A DNA stretch of 64,000 nucleotides from Roseomonas marmotae (lineage in GTDB: Bacteria; Pseudomonadota; Alphaproteobacteria; Acetobacterales; Acetobacteraceae). Numbering within the stretch: position 1 is the stretch's first letter; each line of letters begins with the position of its first letter. The position numbers and the translations under genes were made by a program. Shown piece after piece: positions 18,993-28,269 of this stretch. The stretch lies in the NCBI RefSeq assembly GCF_017654485.1, contig NZ_CP061091.1:1-64000 (forward strand), in the 5' to 3' direction. The notes below the pieces were generated by a model that was not told the origin of the DNA, searched no databases, and saw nothing but the letters and a program-made list of their open reading frames with translations.

Positions 18993-19910
18993 TCAGCCCG
19001 GCGCGCCGGGCCAGCGGCTTTCCGGCTCGTGCAGCAGGTCCACGAAGGCGCGCAGCGGCGCCGGCATGTGGCGCCGCCCGGCATAGTACAGGCAGGGGCC
19101 GGGGAAGCTCAGCCACCATTCCGGCAGCAGCGGCACCAGCCGCCCATCGGCCAGCAGCGGCGCCAGCACTTCCTCGAAGCCATAGATCAGTCCCAGCCCG
19201 TCGGTGGCAGCGGAGATTTCCAGCTCGATGCTATTGGCCCGCAGCGGCCCTTCCGGACTGACGCGCACCACCTGCCCCCCGCGCTCGAATTCCCAGGGCA
19301 GCGTGGTGCCGCTGAGGAAGCGGTGGCGGATGCAGCGATGCGCCAGCACCTCGCGCGGGTGCCCCGGCGTGCCATGCGCGGCCAGATAGGATGGTGCCGC
19401 CGCCAGCACATAACGCTGCCGGCGCGGCCCCAGCGGCACCGCGATCATGTCCCGCTCGATGCTCTCGTCGTAACGGATGCCGGCATCGCAGCCGGCGGCG
19501 AGCACGTCGACGAAACTGTCCTCCACCGTCAGCTCGAGCGCGACGCCGGGATAGCGGGCCAGGAAGCGGCCGGTGATGGGCGGCAGCACCACCCGCGCCA
19601 CAATGCCCGGCACATTCAGCCGCAGGGTGCCGCTGGGGCTGCCGCGCAATCCGTTCAGCGCCTCCAGCGCCGCCGCGACCTCCCCCAGCGCGGGGCCGAG
19701 GCGCTCCAGCAACCGCTGCCCGGCCTCGGTGGGCGTCACGCTGCGGGTGGTACGGTTCAGCAGCCGCAGCCCGAGCCGTGCCTCCAGCCGCCGCACCGCC
19801 TCGCTGAGCGCCGAGGGAGAGGCGCCCCGGCCCGCCGCCGCGCCGCGGAAGGAGCGCGCCCGCGCCACCGCCGCGAAGGCTTCCAGGTCGGCAAGGGGAG
19901 GCTCGGCCAT
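18993..19910 (-). CDS. LysR-family transcriptional regulator
   Basis: This 305-residue protein has an N-terminal winged helix-turn-helix (residues 6-65, FAAVARARSFRGAAAGRGAS then LSEAVRRLEARLGLRLLNRTTR) and a periplasmic-binding-like effector domain from about 90 (SGTLRLNVPG). It resembles the subgroup often found divergent from oxidoreductases. The next gene, an aldo/keto reductase, runs divergently 102 bases away, so this protein probably controls that gene and itself from the shared interval. The effector is unknown. Confidence 0.93.
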   Translation of the reverse strand: MAEPPLADLEAFAAVARARSFRGAAAGRGASPSALSEAVRRLEARLGLRLLNRTTRSVTPTEAGQRLLERLGPALGEVAAALEALNGLRGSPSGTLRLNVPGIVARVVLPPITGRFLARYPGVALELTVEDSFVDVLAAGCDAGIRYDESIERDMIAVPLGPRRQRYVLAAAPSYLAAHGTPGHPREVLAHRCIRHRFLSGTTLPWEFERGGQVVRVSPEGPLRANSIELEISAATDGLGLIYGFEEVLAPLLADGRLVPLLPEWWLSFPGPCLYYAGRRHMPAPLRAFVDLLHEPESRWPGAPG

Positions 19911-20012
19911 TGTGCGGAATCCTGTACAGCCCGTGCGGCAATGGCCGGATTATCGGGCAAATCCTGCCGGCGCATAAGGGCATTCCCCTTCATCGGCAGC
20001 AGGAGCGACCCG

Positions 20013-21008
20013 ATGCAACACCGCACCCTCGGCCAGCACGGCCCCAGCGTTTCCGCCCTCGGGCTCGGCTGCATGGGCATGTCCGGCACCATGTATGGCC
20101 CCGCCGACCGGGCCGAGAGCATCGCCACCATCCATGCGGCATGCGACGCCGGCATCACGCTGCTGGATACCGGCGACTTCTACACCATGGGCCATAACGA
20201 GATGCTGATCGGCGAGGCGCTGCGCGCTATCCCGCGCGACAGCATCCAGCTCAGCGTGAAGTTCGGTGCCCTGCGCGACCCCGCCGGCAACTGGATCGGC
20301 TATGACGCCCGCCCGGCGGCGGTGAAGAACTTCCTGGCCTATACGCTGCAACGGCTGGGCGTGGATTACATCGACATCTACCGTCCTGCCCGCCTCGACC
20401 CCGCCGTGCCGATCGAGGAGACGGTGGGCGCCATCGCCGATATGGTGCGGGCTGGCTATGTGCGCCACATCGGCCTTTCCGAGGTCGGAGCCGAGACCAT
20501 CCGCCGCGCCGCCGCCACACACCCGATCTGCGACCTGCAGATCGAATATTCCCTGATCTCACGCGGCATCGAGGAGAGCATCCTGCCCGCCTGCCGCGAG
20601 CTCGGCATCGGCGTCACCGCCTATGGCGTGCTGTCACGCGGGCTGATCAGCGGCCACTGGCAGCCCGGCGGCACCGCGCCCGATGACTTCCGCGGCCAGA
20701 GCCCCCGGTTCCAGCAGGGCAATGTGGAACGAAACCTGCAACTGGTGGAAGCCTTGCGCGGCGTGGCGGAGAGCAAGGGCGCCAGCGTGGCGCAGATCGC
20801 CATCGCCTGGGTGGCGGCGCAGGGGCGGGATATCGTTCCCCTGGTCGGTGCCCGCCGCCGCGACCGCCTGGCCGAGGCCCTGGGCGCGCTGGATGTGGCG
20901 CTGGCGCCTGCCGACCTCGCCGCCATCGAGGCCGCCGTGCCCAGGGGCGCCGCCGCCGGCGACCGCTACGCGGCGGCGCAGATGGCGCATCTGGACAGCG
21001 AGCGGTAG
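20013..21008 (+). CDS. Aldo/keto reductase (catalytic His replaced)
   Basis: This 331-residue NADP-dependent TIM-barrel reductase has Asp52 and Tyr57 in LLDTGDFYTMG and Lys83 in SVKFGALRD, which are present and match the AKR tetrad. The expected fourth residue, His in the YYQHRVDP-type motif, reads YRPARLDP (Ala126). Other family members with this RPARLD form exist, but the change should alter chemistry. AGGAG lies 8 bases before the ATG. It is probably regulated by the divergent LysR gene. The substrate, probably an aldehyde or ketone, is unknown. Confidence 0.92.
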   Translation: MQHRTLGQHGPSVSALGLGCMGMSGTMYGPADRAESIATIHAACDAGITLLDTGDFYTMGHNEMLIGEALRAIPRDSIQLSVKFGALRDPAGNWIGYDARPAAVKNFLAYTLQRLGVDYIDIYRPARLDPAVPIEETVGAIADMVRAGYVRHIGLSEVGAETIRRAAATHPICDLQIEYSLISRGIEESILPACRELGIGVTAYGVLSRGLISGHWQPGGTAPDDFRGQSPRFQQGNVERNLQLVEALRGVAESKGASVAQIAIAWVAAQGRDIVPLVGARRRDRLAEALGALDVALAPADLAAIEAAVPRGAAAGDRYAAAQMAHLDSER

Positions 21009-21047
21009 CGGCCAGCGCGGCGCCGCCCCGCCTCAACCCTCGCCGGG

Positions 21048-22401
21048 CTAGGCCCGCGCCATCTCCCGCCGCGCCCCCACTGGAGCCCGGGTGCCGCGCA
21101 GCGACTGCCCCGCGCTCTCTGCCAGGAAGAGCAGCGCCACCATGCCGATCAGGCATGCCCCCATCATGTAGTAGGCCGGCATGATGGGGTCGCCCGTGCG
21201 CTCGATCAGCCAGGAATTCACCATCGGCGCCGTGCCGCCGAACAGAGAGGTGGAGACGTTATAGGCGACGGCGAAACCGGCGAAGCGCACCGCCGTCGGG
21301 AACATCGCCGGGAAGGTGGCGGAGATCGTCGCCAGCTGCGGCGCATAGAGCAGGCCCAGCGCCGCGAAGCCGAGGATGGCGCCGGCGAAGCTCGCTTCCA
21401 TCAGGTGGTAGAGCGGGATCACCAGCACGAAGAGCCCCACCAGCGAGAACCACCACATCGGCTTGCGCCCCCAGCGGTCCGACAGCGCGCCCGCGAAGGG
21501 CAGCAGCACCATCATGAAGAGCATGCCGACGATCGGCACGAACAATGCCTGCTGCGTCGTCAGCCCCAGCCGGCGTTCCAGATAGGTCGGCATGTAGCTG
21601 AGCAGCGTGTAGTTCACGACATTCAGCGCGACGACCATCCCGCTCATCACCAGCAGCGGCTTCCAGTAATCGCGCAGCAGCGTGCCAAGCCCGGTGGAAG
21701 CGCCGCCTTCGGCACCCGCCGCCTCCATCTCCTGGAAGACCGGCGTGTCCTCCATCCTGGAGCGCAGATACATGCCGATCAGCCCCATCGGCCCCGCGAT
21801 CAGGAAGGGCAGCCGCCAGCCCCAGTCGCGCATCGCCTCCTCGCCCAGCGCCAGGGAGAATCCCAGCATCAGCAGCGCGCCGAAGGAGAAGCCAGCCAGC
21901 GTGCCCACTTCCAGAAAGCGGCCGTAGAATCCACGATGTTTGTCTGGCGCGTATTCCGCCATGAAGGTGGCGGCGCCGCCGTATTCGCCGCCCGTGGAAA
22001 AGCCCTGGATCATCCGCAGCACGATCAGGATGCCGGTGGCCCAGAGCCCGATGCTGTCATAGGACGGGATCAGGCCGACGCAGAAGGTCGCGCCCGCCAT
22101 CATCAGGATGGTCATGGCCAGCACCGACTTGCGCCCCGAGGCGGTCGCCCAGCGGCCCCCAGAAGAAGCCGCCCAGCGGGCGGACCAGGAAGGAAATGGC
22201 GAAGGTGGCCAGCGCGAAAAGCGTTGCCTCCGCCGCCTCCCCCGGAAAGAGCGCCGCGGAGATATAGACCACGCCATAGGCATAGATGCCGTAGTCGAAC
22301 CATTCCGTGGCATTGCCCACCGCCGAGGCGGTGACCGCGCGCCGCAACACGCTCCGGCTGGGTTCCGCCGCCACGCGGCCGGATCTCGTTTCCTCTGGCA
22401 C
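21048..22401 (-). pseudogene. MFS metabolite:H+ symporter (MHS type), frameshifted
   Basis: The product would be about 450 residues with 12 membrane helices, of the sugar/carboxylate symporter group related to ShiA and ProP (NATEWFDYGIYAY, RPLGGFFWGPLGDRLGRK, GFSTGGEYGGAATFMAEY). The reading frame breaks at 22134-22137: four C (plus strand) stand where three would join GPLGDRLG to RKSVLAMT. Total length is 3n+1, so one extra base explains it. The N-terminal 92 or so residues are read from a GTG at 22401 with GGAGAG upstream. It is either a recent pseudogene or a sequencing error; the remainder is intact. Confidence 0.85.
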
Positions 22402-22449
22402 AGGCTGTCTCTCCTATTATGCAGGCGCGCGGCAGCGGGCCTCGCAGGT

Positions 22450-23682
22450 TCAGGATTTCTCCTCGGAAAGCGGGTCGAGCCCGACCGACATCGGCGTCGT
22501 ATGCGGCAGGGCCTGGTAGGATTGCTGCAGTTCGCCGGGCGGGGCCGGGCGTGCCGCCAGGCGCCACAGCCCGAAGCCGACCGTGCCGGCCGCGCAGATG
22601 GCGATGAACAGATAGAGGCCTGAGATGCCGAACAGCGCGATGCTGGCCGCCCCCGCCATCGGCCCCGCCGCCGCGCCGACCGAATAGACCAGCACCAGCC
22701 CGGCGCTGGCGCCCACCCGCTGCGCATTCGTCAGGCGGTCATTGGTATGCGCGACGCAGAGCGGGTAGAGCGCGAAGCTCAGCCCGCCGAAGAGGCAGCC
22801 CAGCAGCAGCAGCAGCGTGTCCGGCTGGCCCAGCAGCATGATGGCCAGCGCCACCGCGGCCGTGCCGGTGAAGACGCCGAGGATGACGCTGCGCCGGTCG
22901 AAGCGGTCCGACAGCCAGCCGAGCGGCCATTGCAGCGTGACGCCGCCCAGGATCACCGCGCTCATGAAGGCCGCCGTGCCGGCGAGGTCGAAGCCGATGC
23001 GCCGCGCATGCACAGCGCCCAGGCCGTAGAAGGCGCCCAGCATCAACCCCGTGACCGCCGCCCCCACCATCCCCAGCGGCGAGGCCGCGTAGAGGCTGCG
23101 CATGGGCATGGCCTGGAAATCCCCCAGCACCGGGCTGGCGGACCGGGTCAGCGAGATCGGCAGCACGGCGATGGAGAGCAGGATCGAGGCCAGCAGGAAG
23201 GGACGCGATGGGGCGCCCTCGCCGAGGTTCAGCAGGAACTGCCCCAGCCCCTGCCCGGCATAGAGCGCGATCATATAGGCGGCGAGCACCGAACCGCGCG
23301 AGGAAGGCTCGGCGCGGTCGTTCAGCCAGCTTTCCAGACAGACATAGACGCCGGCGAGGCAGAAGCCGTCGATCAACCGCAGCGCCGCCCAGAGCCCCAC
23401 CGACTGATAGAGCGCGTAAGCCAGGGTGCTGGCCGAGAGCAGCGAGACGAAGCAGGCGAAGGCGCGGATATGGCCGACGCGGCGGATCACCCCGGCGGCC
23501 AGCAGCGAGCCCAGCGTCAGCCCGAGGAAATAGGCGGAGCCAACCAGGCCGATCAGCGGCGCGCCCGCCCCGGCGCCCTCCAGCCGCACGCTGACCAGCG
23601 TCGGCATGAAGCCGCCGCCGGCCATCAGGATGAATATGGAAATGAGAAGACTTCGGACCGGCCGCACCGCGCTGAACATCAC
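22450..23682 (-). CDS. MFS transporter, YcaD-like
   Basis: This 410-residue permease has 12 predicted helices. Features are AGGGFMPTLVSVRL in helix 1, the inter-domain loop, and WPLGWLSDRFDRRSVI in the second half. It resembles the YcaD/drug-efflux type MFS group with SYFLG-like helix 2 and a conserved CLESWLNDRA segment. The start is GTG at 23682 directly followed by ATG at 23679; either may be used. It is not translationally linked to the frameshifted MFS gene downstream. The substrate is unknown. Confidence 0.88.
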   Translation of the reverse strand: MMFSAVRPVRSLLISIFILMAGGGFMPTLVSVRLEGAGAGAPLIGLVGSAYFLGLTLGSLLAAGVIRRVGHIRAFACFVSLLSASTLAYALYQSVGLWAALRLIDGFCLAGVYVCLESWLNDRAEPSSRGSVLAAYMIALYAGQGLGQFLLNLGEGAPSRPFLLASILLSIAVLPISLTRSASPVLGDFQAMPMRSLYAASPLGMVGAAVTGLMLGAFYGLGAVHARRIGFDLAGTAAFMSAVILGGVTLQWPLGWLSDRFDRRSVILGVFTGTAAVALAIMLLGQPDTLLLLLGCLFGGLSFALYPLCVAHTNDRLTNAQRVGASAGLVLVYSVGAAAGPMAGAASIALFGISGLYLFIAICAAGTVGFGLWRLAARPAPPGELQQSYQALPHTTPMSVGLDPLSEEKS

Positions 23683-23796
23683 GGGCCAACGGACCTCGCC
23701 CGCCTGGGTTGCGCCATCTTTACCTTCCGCGTGAGAAACCTGGCCTGGGCCGTATCCCGGCCGGGGTGCGATGGCCAGGGCGGCAGGCCAGGGGCC

Positions 23797-24729
23797 TTAC
23801 CGCCGCATCGCGATGGCCGCCGCCGCCAGCATCAGCGCGGCCCCCAGCACCTGCCGGATGCCCAGCGGCTCCCCGAAGACCAGGGCGCCCAGCACAAGCG
23901 CCACCACCGGCGAGACGAAGGCATAGAGCCCGGCACGGGCCGAGCCCCAGTTCCGCATCAGCCGCAGGTAGATCGTATAGGCGACGAAGGTGCCGAAGAT
24001 GACCATGAAAGCGAGGCTGGCCAGCACCTCCGGCTGCCCCAGTGCCGCCAGGGTGCCGGGCGAGACCGGCTCCAGCAGCAGGGTCAGCGCCACCAGCCCC
24101 GCCCCGCCCGTCAGCGCCTGGGCGCCGGTCAACTGGAAGGCGCCGGCATGGTCGAGCAGCGGCCGCGACAGCACAGAGCCCAGGCAGTAGCAGAGGCTGC
24201 CCAGGATGATCGCCAGCACGCCCCAGAGTTCCATGGCGCCGCCCCGCAGGCCCATCCGGTCGAAGAACAGCGCGGCGAGCCCGGCCACGCCCAGCAGCAA
24301 CGCCAGGGCATGTCGCCAGGAAGGCTTCTCTTCCCCCCGCAGCAGGGCCAGCCCATAGAGGCCGATGGCGATCATGGTCAGGTTGACCAGACCGGCGATG
24401 CCGGAGGCGACATGCTGCATGCCCCAGAGCAGCGGCGCATAGGTTCCGGTATTCACCAGCAGCCCGGTCAGCAGCACGCGCCTGCCCAGAGGCCCGCGCA
24501 GCAGCCCCAGCACACCGGGCGCGATGGCCAGGAACAGCGCCGATACCAGCACGTAGCGCAGCGCCGCGAAGAGGATGGGCGGCATGACGGTGATGCCGGT
24601 CTTCGCCACCACCCAGGTTGTGCCCCAGATCAGCGACATCGCCAGGAACAGCCCGAGATCGACCCCGGGGCGGGGCTTTTCCCGCAGGCTTACAGGCAGC
24701 GGGGCCGGCGGGGCGGTGGTATCTTTCAC
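23797..24729 (-). CDS. EamA/DMT-family transporter
   Basis: This 310-residue protein has ten membrane helices in two EamA repeats: FLAMSLIWGTTWVVAKTGI at the start of repeat one and the LGALVFGEPLGIRQVLGA segment near the end of repeat two. Members export amino acids, nucleosides or other small metabolites. A GTG at 24729 with GGAGGA 7 bases upstream is preferred; an in-frame ATG at 24786 would add 19 residues with no good ribosome site. No linked biosynthetic gene points to a substrate. Confidence 0.88.
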   Translation of the reverse strand: MKDTTAPPAPLPVSLREKPRPGVDLGLFLAMSLIWGTTWVVAKTGITVMPPILFAALRYVLVSALFLAIAPGVLGLLRGPLGRRVLLTGLLVNTGTYAPLLWGMQHVASGIAGLVNLTMIAIGLYGLALLRGEEKPSWRHALALLLGVAGLAALFFDRMGLRGGAMELWGVLAIILGSLCYCLGSVLSRPLLDHAGAFQLTGAQALTGGAGLVALTLLLEPVSPGTLAALGQPEVLASLAFMVIFGTFVAYTIYLRLMRNWGSARAGLYAFVSPVVALVLGALVFGEPLGIRQVLGAALMLAAAAIAMRR

Positions 24730-24832
24730 GGCGGCGTCCTCCGGCCTGCGCCCCGTATCCCTAGCGCCGCCGCACGCCAGGGTCATTCCGAATTGTTTTG
24801 ATGCCGCCTATCAATAATCCTGCTGATGCGCC

Positions 24833-25795
24833 TTAGCGCGGCGCCGCGGCGCGCCGCAGCCGGTCGTTGATGGCGGCACCCAGGCCGTGTTCCGGCACCG
24901 GCATGGCGGCGATGCCATTCAGCCCGCGCTTCCCGCCTTCCTCATCCAGCCAGCGCAGCCCGGCGAAGAGGCGGGAAGCCGCCTCCACCAGGTCGCCGCC
25001 CTCGCTCAGCTGCCAGACCAGCCCGGCGCCTGGCAGCGGCGGGCCGAAGGCCAGCAGCGCCTCGTCCGCCGCCACGTCCCGCGCCCCCAGCCGCACCGGC
25101 AGGCCGGGCGCGTAGTGGGAGAGCAGCATGCCCGGGGAGGGCCGCGCCGCTTCCTCCGCCATCTCGCCCGCCACGGCCAGCGGGCCGATCTCGGCCTCCA
25201 GCACCTCGCGCGAGAGGCCACCGGGGCGCATCAGCGTGGCACGGGGGGTGCTGAGGTCCAGCACCGTGCTCTCCAGGCCCACTTCGCAGGGCCCGCCATC
25301 CAGCACCGCCGCGATCCGCCCCTCCAGCCCCGCCAGCACATGCGCGGCCGTCGTGGGCGAGACCTGGCCGGAGCGGTTGGCCGAGGGCGCCGCCACCGGC
25401 ACCCCCGCCTGCCGCAGCAGCGCCCGCGCCAGGGGATGCGCCGGCACCCGTACCGCCAGGGTCGGCAGCCCGGCGCCGGTCAGCGGGTCGATGCGGCTCT
25501 CCGGCCGGCGCGGCAGCACCAGGGTCAGCGGCCCCGGCCAGAAGCGCGCGGCCAGGTGCCGGGCGCGGTCATCGGCCGCCACTTCCGCGAAAGCGGCCTC
25601 GGGCTCGGGGAAATGGCTGATCAGCGGGTTGAAGCTCGGGCGCCCCTTGGCGGCGAAGACCGCCGCCACCGCGCGACCGTCCCGCGCATTGGCGCCCAGG
25701 CCATAGACCGTCTCGGTCGGGAAGGCGACCAGCTCCCCCGCCCGCAGCAGCGCGGCGGCGCGGGACAGGTCGGCGGGGGTCAGGACCTCCGTCAT
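24833..25795 (-). CDS. tsaC: L-threonylcarbamoyladenylate synthase, Sua5 type
   Basis: This 320-residue enzyme makes the threonylcarbamoyl-AMP used for t6A37 in tRNAs that read ANN codons. The YrdC domain is at 8-200, with FPTETVYGLGANA, KGRPSFNPLI, WPGPLTLVL, PSANRSGQVSPT, and LESTVLDL. A C-terminal Sua5 domain (about 225-320, from SPGMLLSHYAPG) distinguishes it from short YrdC/TsaC. It follows cysQ with a 4-base ATGA overlap, so the two are cotranscribed. Confidence 0.94.
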   Translation of the reverse strand: MTEVLTPADLSRAAALLRAGELVAFPTETVYGLGANARDGRAVAAVFAAKGRPSFNPLISHFPEPEAAFAEVAADDRARHLAARFWPGPLTLVLPRRPESRIDPLTGAGLPTLAVRVPAHPLARALLRQAGVPVAAPSANRSGQVSPTTAAHVLAGLEGRIAAVLDGGPCEVGLESTVLDLSTPRATLMRPGGLSREVLEAEIGPLAVAGEMAEEAARPSPGMLLSHYAPGLPVRLGARDVAADEALLAFGPPLPGAGLVWQLSEGGDLVEAASRLFAGLRWLDEEGGKRGLNGIAAMPVPEHGLGAAINDRLRRAAAPR

Positions 25796-26556
25796 GCCCG
25801 GCCCCGGCAGAGGAAGGGCGGGTTCTCCCAGCCCGGCTTGCCATAGGCCAGCGGCGTCACGCCATCCATCTGCGTGCAGCGGCCGCCGGCGGCCAGCAGC
25901 ACCGCCTCGGGCGCCGCCGTGTCCCATTCCATGGTGCGGCCGAAGCGGGGATAGAGATCACCCACCCCCTCCGCCAGCCGGCAGAACTTCACGGCCGAGC
26001 CGATTTCCCGCAGCTTCGCCACCCGGTGGCCCTCCAGGAAGGCGGTCAGGCGCGGGTCGCCGGCATAATGGCGGCTGGCGAAGACGGTGATGCCATCGGC
26101 CGGCGCCTGCCGCGCGGCGATGGCGCGGTGTCCCGCCGCATCCTCCTTCCAGGTGCCCTGGCCGATGATGCCGCTGAACAGCTCTCCATGCGCCGGCAGG
26201 GCCACCACACCCAGATGCGGCCGCCCCTTCACCACCAGGCCGATATTGACCGTGAAATCCTCCCGCCCCGCGGCGAATTCCCGCGTGCCGTCCAGCGGGT
26301 CCACCGACCAGAAGCGCTCCCCCACCTCCGGCATGGCGCCGGCCGAGCATTCCTCCTCCGCCACCACGGGAATGCCGGGGGCGGCGGCGCGCAGCCCCTC
26401 CAGGATGATGCCCTCCGCCAGCCGGTCGGCGGCGGTGACGGGGCTCATGTCGTTCTTCTGCTCCACCGCGAAGCCGGCCTGCCGGACCGAGAGGATGGCG
26501 GCGGCGGCGCTGCGCGCCAGGCGGGTGGCGAGGGCCAGGAGATCTGCGTCGGTCAT
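25792..26556 (-). CDS. cysQ: 3'(2'),5'-bisphosphate nucleotidase CysQ
   Basis: This 254-residue Li+-sensitive, Mg2+-dependent phosphatase of the inositol monophosphatase superfamily removes the 3'-phosphate of PAP(S) produced in sulfate assimilation. The metal sites are visible: VAEEECSAG (motif with Glu), DPLDGTREF, and WDTAAPEAVLLAAGG. DPLDGTREF with a following FTVNIGLV is typical for CysQ rather than SuhB. Its stop overlaps the tsaC start. It starts about 110 bases from the divergent membrane-protein gene. Confidence 0.92.
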   Translation of the reverse strand: MTDADLLALATRLARSAAAAILSVRQAGFAVEQKNDMSPVTAADRLAEGIILEGLRAAAPGIPVVAEEECSAGAMPEVGERFWSVDPLDGTREFAAGREDFTVNIGLVVKGRPHLGVVALPAHGELFSGIIGQGTWKEDAAGHRAIAARQAPADGITVFASRHYAGDPRLTAFLEGHRVAKLREIGSAVKFCRLAEGVGDLYPRFGRTMEWDTAAPEAVLLAAGGRCTQMDGVTPLAYGKPGWENPPFLCRGRA

Positions 26557-26667
26557 CTTCCCGCTTTACGGCAATCCGGGCGCCACAGGAACGGTGGCGT
26601 CGCCTCGGTTGACACACGCCGGGGGATGGCCTCCAACCCATGTCGATTGACTCAAGGATGCGTGAGT

Positions 26668-28209
26668 ATGCCGAGCGACCGGCCCCTCTTCTCTCAGTCG
26701 CCGCGCTTTGACGCCTGGGGCCTGGTCAATGCCGCCATCGCGCGGCCGGAATGGACTGGCGCGGCGCTGCTGGTGGTCCTCTATGCCTGGAGCTACTTCT
26801 CCCTGCCGCCACTGCCGGGCAATGACGCGGCGCATGCGCTGGGCTGGCTGGGCTGGTTCGACCAGAGCCGACACCTGGAGAGCGCCCGGGCCCTGGCCCA
26901 GGGCGACCTGAGCCCGGCCCGGCACTGGTATCCGCTGGGCTATGCGCTGCTGACGGCTCCTTTCGCCCTCTGGAGCCCCGGCCACTCCTTCGTGGTGGTG
27001 AACCTCGCCTCCCTGCTGCTCTGCTATGCCGGCTTCCTGGCCTTCAGCGCCCGGGCGGGGGTGGCACCGGGCTGGGCGGCACTGGTCTTCCTCTTCAGCC
27101 TGCTGGTGCCGGGACCTTTCCTCGGCCAATGGACGATCCCTTGGAATACCTCGCCCACCAGCGCGCTGATCTGGCTGCTGCTGGCGCAGGTGGCGGCGCA
27201 TCTGCAAGGCGCGCGCCGGCCGTTGCCCATCGGGTTGCTGGCGGCCGCCATCCCGCTGATCCGCCCGACCGAGGCGCTGGTGGCCGCGCTCTGCGTGCTG
27301 GCCGCCATCCTCTCCGACCTGCGCCACCGGCCCCGCCACCCGTTGCGCGACCTCGGGCTGCTGCTGCTGGGCGGGCTGCTGCCCGTCGTGGCCTATGCCG
27401 CGCTGCACCTGCGCATCTACGGCTTCCAGCCCAGCCCCTACATGCTGGCCTCGCGGGAGATGGGCTTCTCCTTCCACGCTCTCGGCCTGAAGGCCTATAC
27501 CCTGCTGCTGGACCCCGCCCCCTGGTTCCAGGATGGCCGGGGCCTGCTGCAACGGGCACCATATCTGGCACTGGCGCTGGCCGGCGGCGTGGTGGCCTGG
27601 GCACATAGCCGGCTGCTCGGGCTGCTGGCCCTGCTGATCGCCGTCCATACCGGCCTCTACCTGGCCTATACCGACCTGCTGCCCACCGGCTTCTGGCGCT
27701 TCCTGAACTACCACTATTTCAAATGGGCCATCCCCGGCGCGACGCTGCTCGGCTTCGTGCTGCTGCGGGACCTGCTGCGCTGGCGCCGCGCGCCGGCCTT
27801 CCCCCTGGCGCCGCTCGCGCTGCTGCTCTCGCTGCCGCTGCTCAGCCTGCATCTGCTGCCCGAGCGGCAGGCGGAGGATGCGCCGGCCCGCATGATCTTC
27901 TTCCCCGGCACGCCGCAGGACTGGTCCGAGGTCTATTTCGGCCGCTTCGCGCTGCGGGATGCCGAGGGCGAGATGCACAATTTCCGGGAAATGCGCGTCA
28001 TGCCCGTTCCCGGCGGCTTCCGCGTCTTCGCCCTGCGCCGTCCCTTCCAGGGGCCGGTCCAGTGGGTCGCGCCGCCCGCCGGCCTGCAGGCCGGTGCGGC
28101 ACCCGAATATTACGGCGCCCTGCCAGGGCTGGGCCGGCCCTGCTGGCTGAGGCTGCGGGGCTGCCCGCGGCTGGACAACCCGCTCCTGCCGCCGGCACCG
28201 AGATACTAG
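26668..28209 (+). CDS. Polytopic membrane protein, possible GT-C-type glycosyltransferase
   Basis: This 513-residue protein has about ten to twelve membrane helices and a soluble C-terminal domain (about 400-513). It has a periplasmic first loop with acidic residues (PGNDAAHALG and SRHLESARALA), and helices rich in Leu, resembling lipid-linked-sugar transferases of the GT-C fold, but no strong family motif is recognised. The next gene, 60 bases downstream, encodes a polyprenyl-phosphate sugar synthase-like GT2, supporting a pair in which the GT2 charges the lipid and this protein uses it. AAGGA lies 9 bases before the ATG; a GTG two codons earlier is possible. Confidence 0.7.
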   Translation: MPSDRPLFSQSPRFDAWGLVNAAIARPEWTGAALLVVLYAWSYFSLPPLPGNDAAHALGWLGWFDQSRHLESARALAQGDLSPARHWYPLGYALLTAPFALWSPGHSFVVVNLASLLLCYAGFLAFSARAGVAPGWAALVFLFSLLVPGPFLGQWTIPWNTSPTSALIWLLLAQVAAHLQGARRPLPIGLLAAAIPLIRPTEALVAALCVLAAILSDLRHRPRHPLRDLGLLLLGGLLPVVAYAALHLRIYGFQPSPYMLASREMGFSFHALGLKAYTLLLDPAPWFQDGRGLLQRAPYLALALAGGVVAWAHSRLLGLLALLIAVHTGLYLAYTDLLPTGFWRFLNYHYFKWAIPGATLLGFVLLRDLLRWRRAPAFPLAPLALLLSLPLLSLHLLPERQAEDAPARMIFFPGTPQDWSEVYFGRFALRDAEGEMHNFREMRVMPVPGGFRVFALRRPFQGPVQWVAPPAGLQAGAAPEYYGALPGLGRPCWLRLRGCPRLDNPLLPPAPRY

Positions 28210-28269
28210 ACTGCCCCTTCCACCCTTGCCTGCATGGACCGCCGCCCCGGCGGCCGGAAAGCCGAGTTG

